8,075 nucleotides of DNA, from NCBI GenBank assembly GCA_016776525.1, contig JADHTD010000112.1, positions 1-8,075 of the forward strand, read 5' to 3'. The notes beneath the pieces are model-generated. The model was not told the origin of the DNA. It ran no database searches and worked only from the letters and a program-made list of their open reading frames with translations. Of the stretch, positions 6,783-8,075 are shown piece after piece; the first letter of the stretch is position 1; each line of letters opens with the position of its first letter. The position numbers and the translations under genes are program-made. The DNA comes from Rhodospirillales bacterium (GTDB lineage Bacteria > Pseudomonadota > Alphaproteobacteria > Rhodospirillales > JADHTD01).

Positions 6783-8075
6783 CTAATCCTTGCCCGGCAT
6801 GTGCACCACCCGTTGCGGGAACGGAATCTCGACGCCTTCGCGGATAAAGGCGGCATTAATGGCAAAGCGCAGGTCGCTGGCAATGCGGCGGCGGCGGTCG
6901 ATTTCCTTGACGAAGGCGCGCAGTTCGAACAGCAGGGAACTGTCGGCGAAATCCATGAACAACGCCGTCGGTTCCGGATAGGTCAGCACTTCGGGATGTT
7001 CCTTGGCGCAGTCGATCAGGATATCACTCACCTTTTCGGCATCGGTCCCATAGGCGACGCCAACCTGGACCTCAACCCGGCCCTGGACGTTCTTATGGGT
7101 CCAGTTGGTCACCGAATTGGTCAGGAATTCGGCATTGGGAATGATCACCGAGGCCTGCTGGAAGGTCGTTATTTCCGTGGCCCGCACATTGATCCTTTTG
7201 ACATAGCCTTCCTGAGCACCAACGACGATCCAGTCGCCGACCTTGATGGGACGTTCAATCAGCAGGATCAGGCCGGAGACGAAATTGTTGACCAGGCTTT
7301 GCAGGCCGAAACCGATACCGACCGACAAGGCACCGGCGACAATGGCGACGTTCGACAGGTCGATGCCCAGGGTCGAGACCGCCATGAAGAGGGCGATGAC
7401 CAGACCGACATAGCCGATTGAGCGTTTCAAGGAATGACGGACCCCGATATCAAGCCGGGTCTGCGGCAGAACCCGCTCTTCCAGCACCCATTGGACAGCC
7501 CGGGTGACGATGATGACGATGACGAAGATTAAAACCGCCAGCAGAAGGTCGGTCAGAGAGAAGGTATAAGAGCCGATGGAAACGCCCTGCAGGGCCAAAC
7601 CGATCCAGGCGGTGATTTCATGGGGCTGCATACCCCAGATCGACAGGGCCGCCAGGACGCCGCCGATCAGGATCAGCAGGTCGATGAGGCTGACCAGGAC
7701 GAAATGCAGGAAATTCCGGGACTGATCGGTTATCTCCAGCATGCGGTTGAAGGTGCCCGGCATGTTTTGCTGGCGGTTGAGCAGCAACACCACGACATCG
7801 TGGAACACCCCCCGGAGCAGGGCCAACAGGCCCAGCAGCAGGCCGCTGAGGATAATATTGAGCAGCAGATACTTGGTCAGGTGCACGTAACCGACGGCAC
7901 CGGCGATGGGAGCGGCGATAACGACCAGCATGGCCAATATCCGCACCTTATCCCAAAGGCCGTGCTTCTTTGCCGGTTCGGCGGTCTCTGCCATGACCTG
8001 CGCCGCGGCGCCCTCTGCCGGGCCGGCGGCAACGGTTTGCCAGACATCCCGGCGCAGCAACGCCAGCAGGAAAAC
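6783..8075 (-). CDS. MscS-family mechanosensitive channel, 5' partial
   Basis: The frame is open through the right window edge (it continues upstream of a TTG at 8060 as VFLLA), so the start is outside and only the C-terminal 430 residues are seen. Numbered from 8060, hydrophobic segments lie at about 40-59, 65-83, 119-142, 169-192 and 213-234, followed by the pore helix at about 238-268, whose VGIGFGLQSLVNNFVSGLIL is the hallmark of the MscS pore. Next come the beta domain (IERPIKVGDWIVVG, then VIIPNAEFLTNSVTNW) and the alpha/beta cage domain (VEVQVGVAYGTDAEKV to EIPFPQRVVHMP). MscS-family channels sit in the inner membrane and release solutes when membrane tension rises. At least five membrane segments are already present, against three in E. 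coli MscS, so this belongs to a larger subgroup, possibly one with a periplasmic N-terminal region (DUF3772- or MscK-like). No clear terminator follows. Confidence 0.92.
   Translation of the reverse strand, partial: VFLLALLRRDVWQTVAAGPAEGAAAQVMAETAEPAKKHGLWDKVRILAMLVVIAAPIAGAVGYVHLTKYLLLNIILSGLLLGLLALLRGVFHDVVVLLLNRQQNMPGTFNRMLEITDQSRNFLHFVLVSLIDLLILIGGVLAALSIWGMQPHEITAWIGLALQGVSIGSYTFSLTDLLLAVLIFVIVIIVTRAVQWVLEERVLPQTRLDIGVRHSLKRSIGYVGLVIALFMAVSTLGIDLSNVAIVAGALSVGIGFGLQSLVNNFVSGLILLIERPIKVGDWIVVGAQEGYVKRINVRATEITTFQQASVIIPNAEFLTNSVTNWTHKNVQGRVEVQVGVAYGTDAEKVSDILIDCAKEHPEVLTYPEPTALFMDFADSSLLFELRAFVKEIDRRRRIASDLRFAINAAFIREGVEIPFPQRVVHMPGKD

Noticed and set aside
6714..7421. Plus-strand open frame of 235 codons opposite the MscS-family gene
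   Set aside because: Its translation is a low-complexity Asp/Gly/Gln-rich antisense shadow of the conserved pore and cage domains, and no convincing ribosome binding site precedes it.

Overview
The window looks like chromosomal DNA of a Gram-negative bacterium. It is GC-rich (roughly 55-60% by eye) and almost fully coding, with several lipoprotein or secretion signals and an AsmA-like intermembrane lipid-transfer locus. The protein style fits a proteobacterium, perhaps an alphaproteobacterium, but no rRNA or housekeeping marker is present, so that placement is an inference. I see no mobile element, CRISPR array, tRNA or rRNA. Nearly every gene encodes a cell-envelope protein.

Left part, plus strand (1-2216): the C-terminal two thirds or so of a YdbH-like protein, open at the left edge, followed after 16 nt by a 148-aa lipoprotein. 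The lipoprotein reads as a fusion of YnbE (the outer-membrane lipoprotein partner of YdbH) and YdbL (DUF1318). In E. coli these are three genes, ydbH-ynbE-ydbL, that maintain outer-membrane lipid homeostasis; here the last two appear to be one polypeptide. A strong hairpin at 2248-2274 with T-runs on both strands closes this unit and also the convergent unit to its right.

Right part, minus strand (8075 down to 2297), in transcription order: (1) the C-terminal part of a large MscS-family mechanosensitive channel, open at the right edge; (2) a 182-nt gap with a plausible sigma70-type promoter and a perfect 8-bp inverted repeat; (3) an unrecognised 188-aa lipoprotein; (4) a 141-nt gap without clear signals; (5) a 128-aa predicted secreted protein with four cysteines; (6) 20 nt later, a 1062-aa lipoprotein with about seven TPR-like repeats and a C-terminal CHAT (clan CD cysteine protease) domain whose His/Cys dyad is intact.

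The most interesting material is the last pair: a predicted envelope-anchored TPR-CHAT protease with only one cysteine besides the lipidated one, tightly coupled to a small secreted cysteine-containing protein that could be its partner, regulator or substrate. The YnbE-YdbL fusion is the second strong point, because it physically links two proteins otherwise known as separate partners of YdbH.
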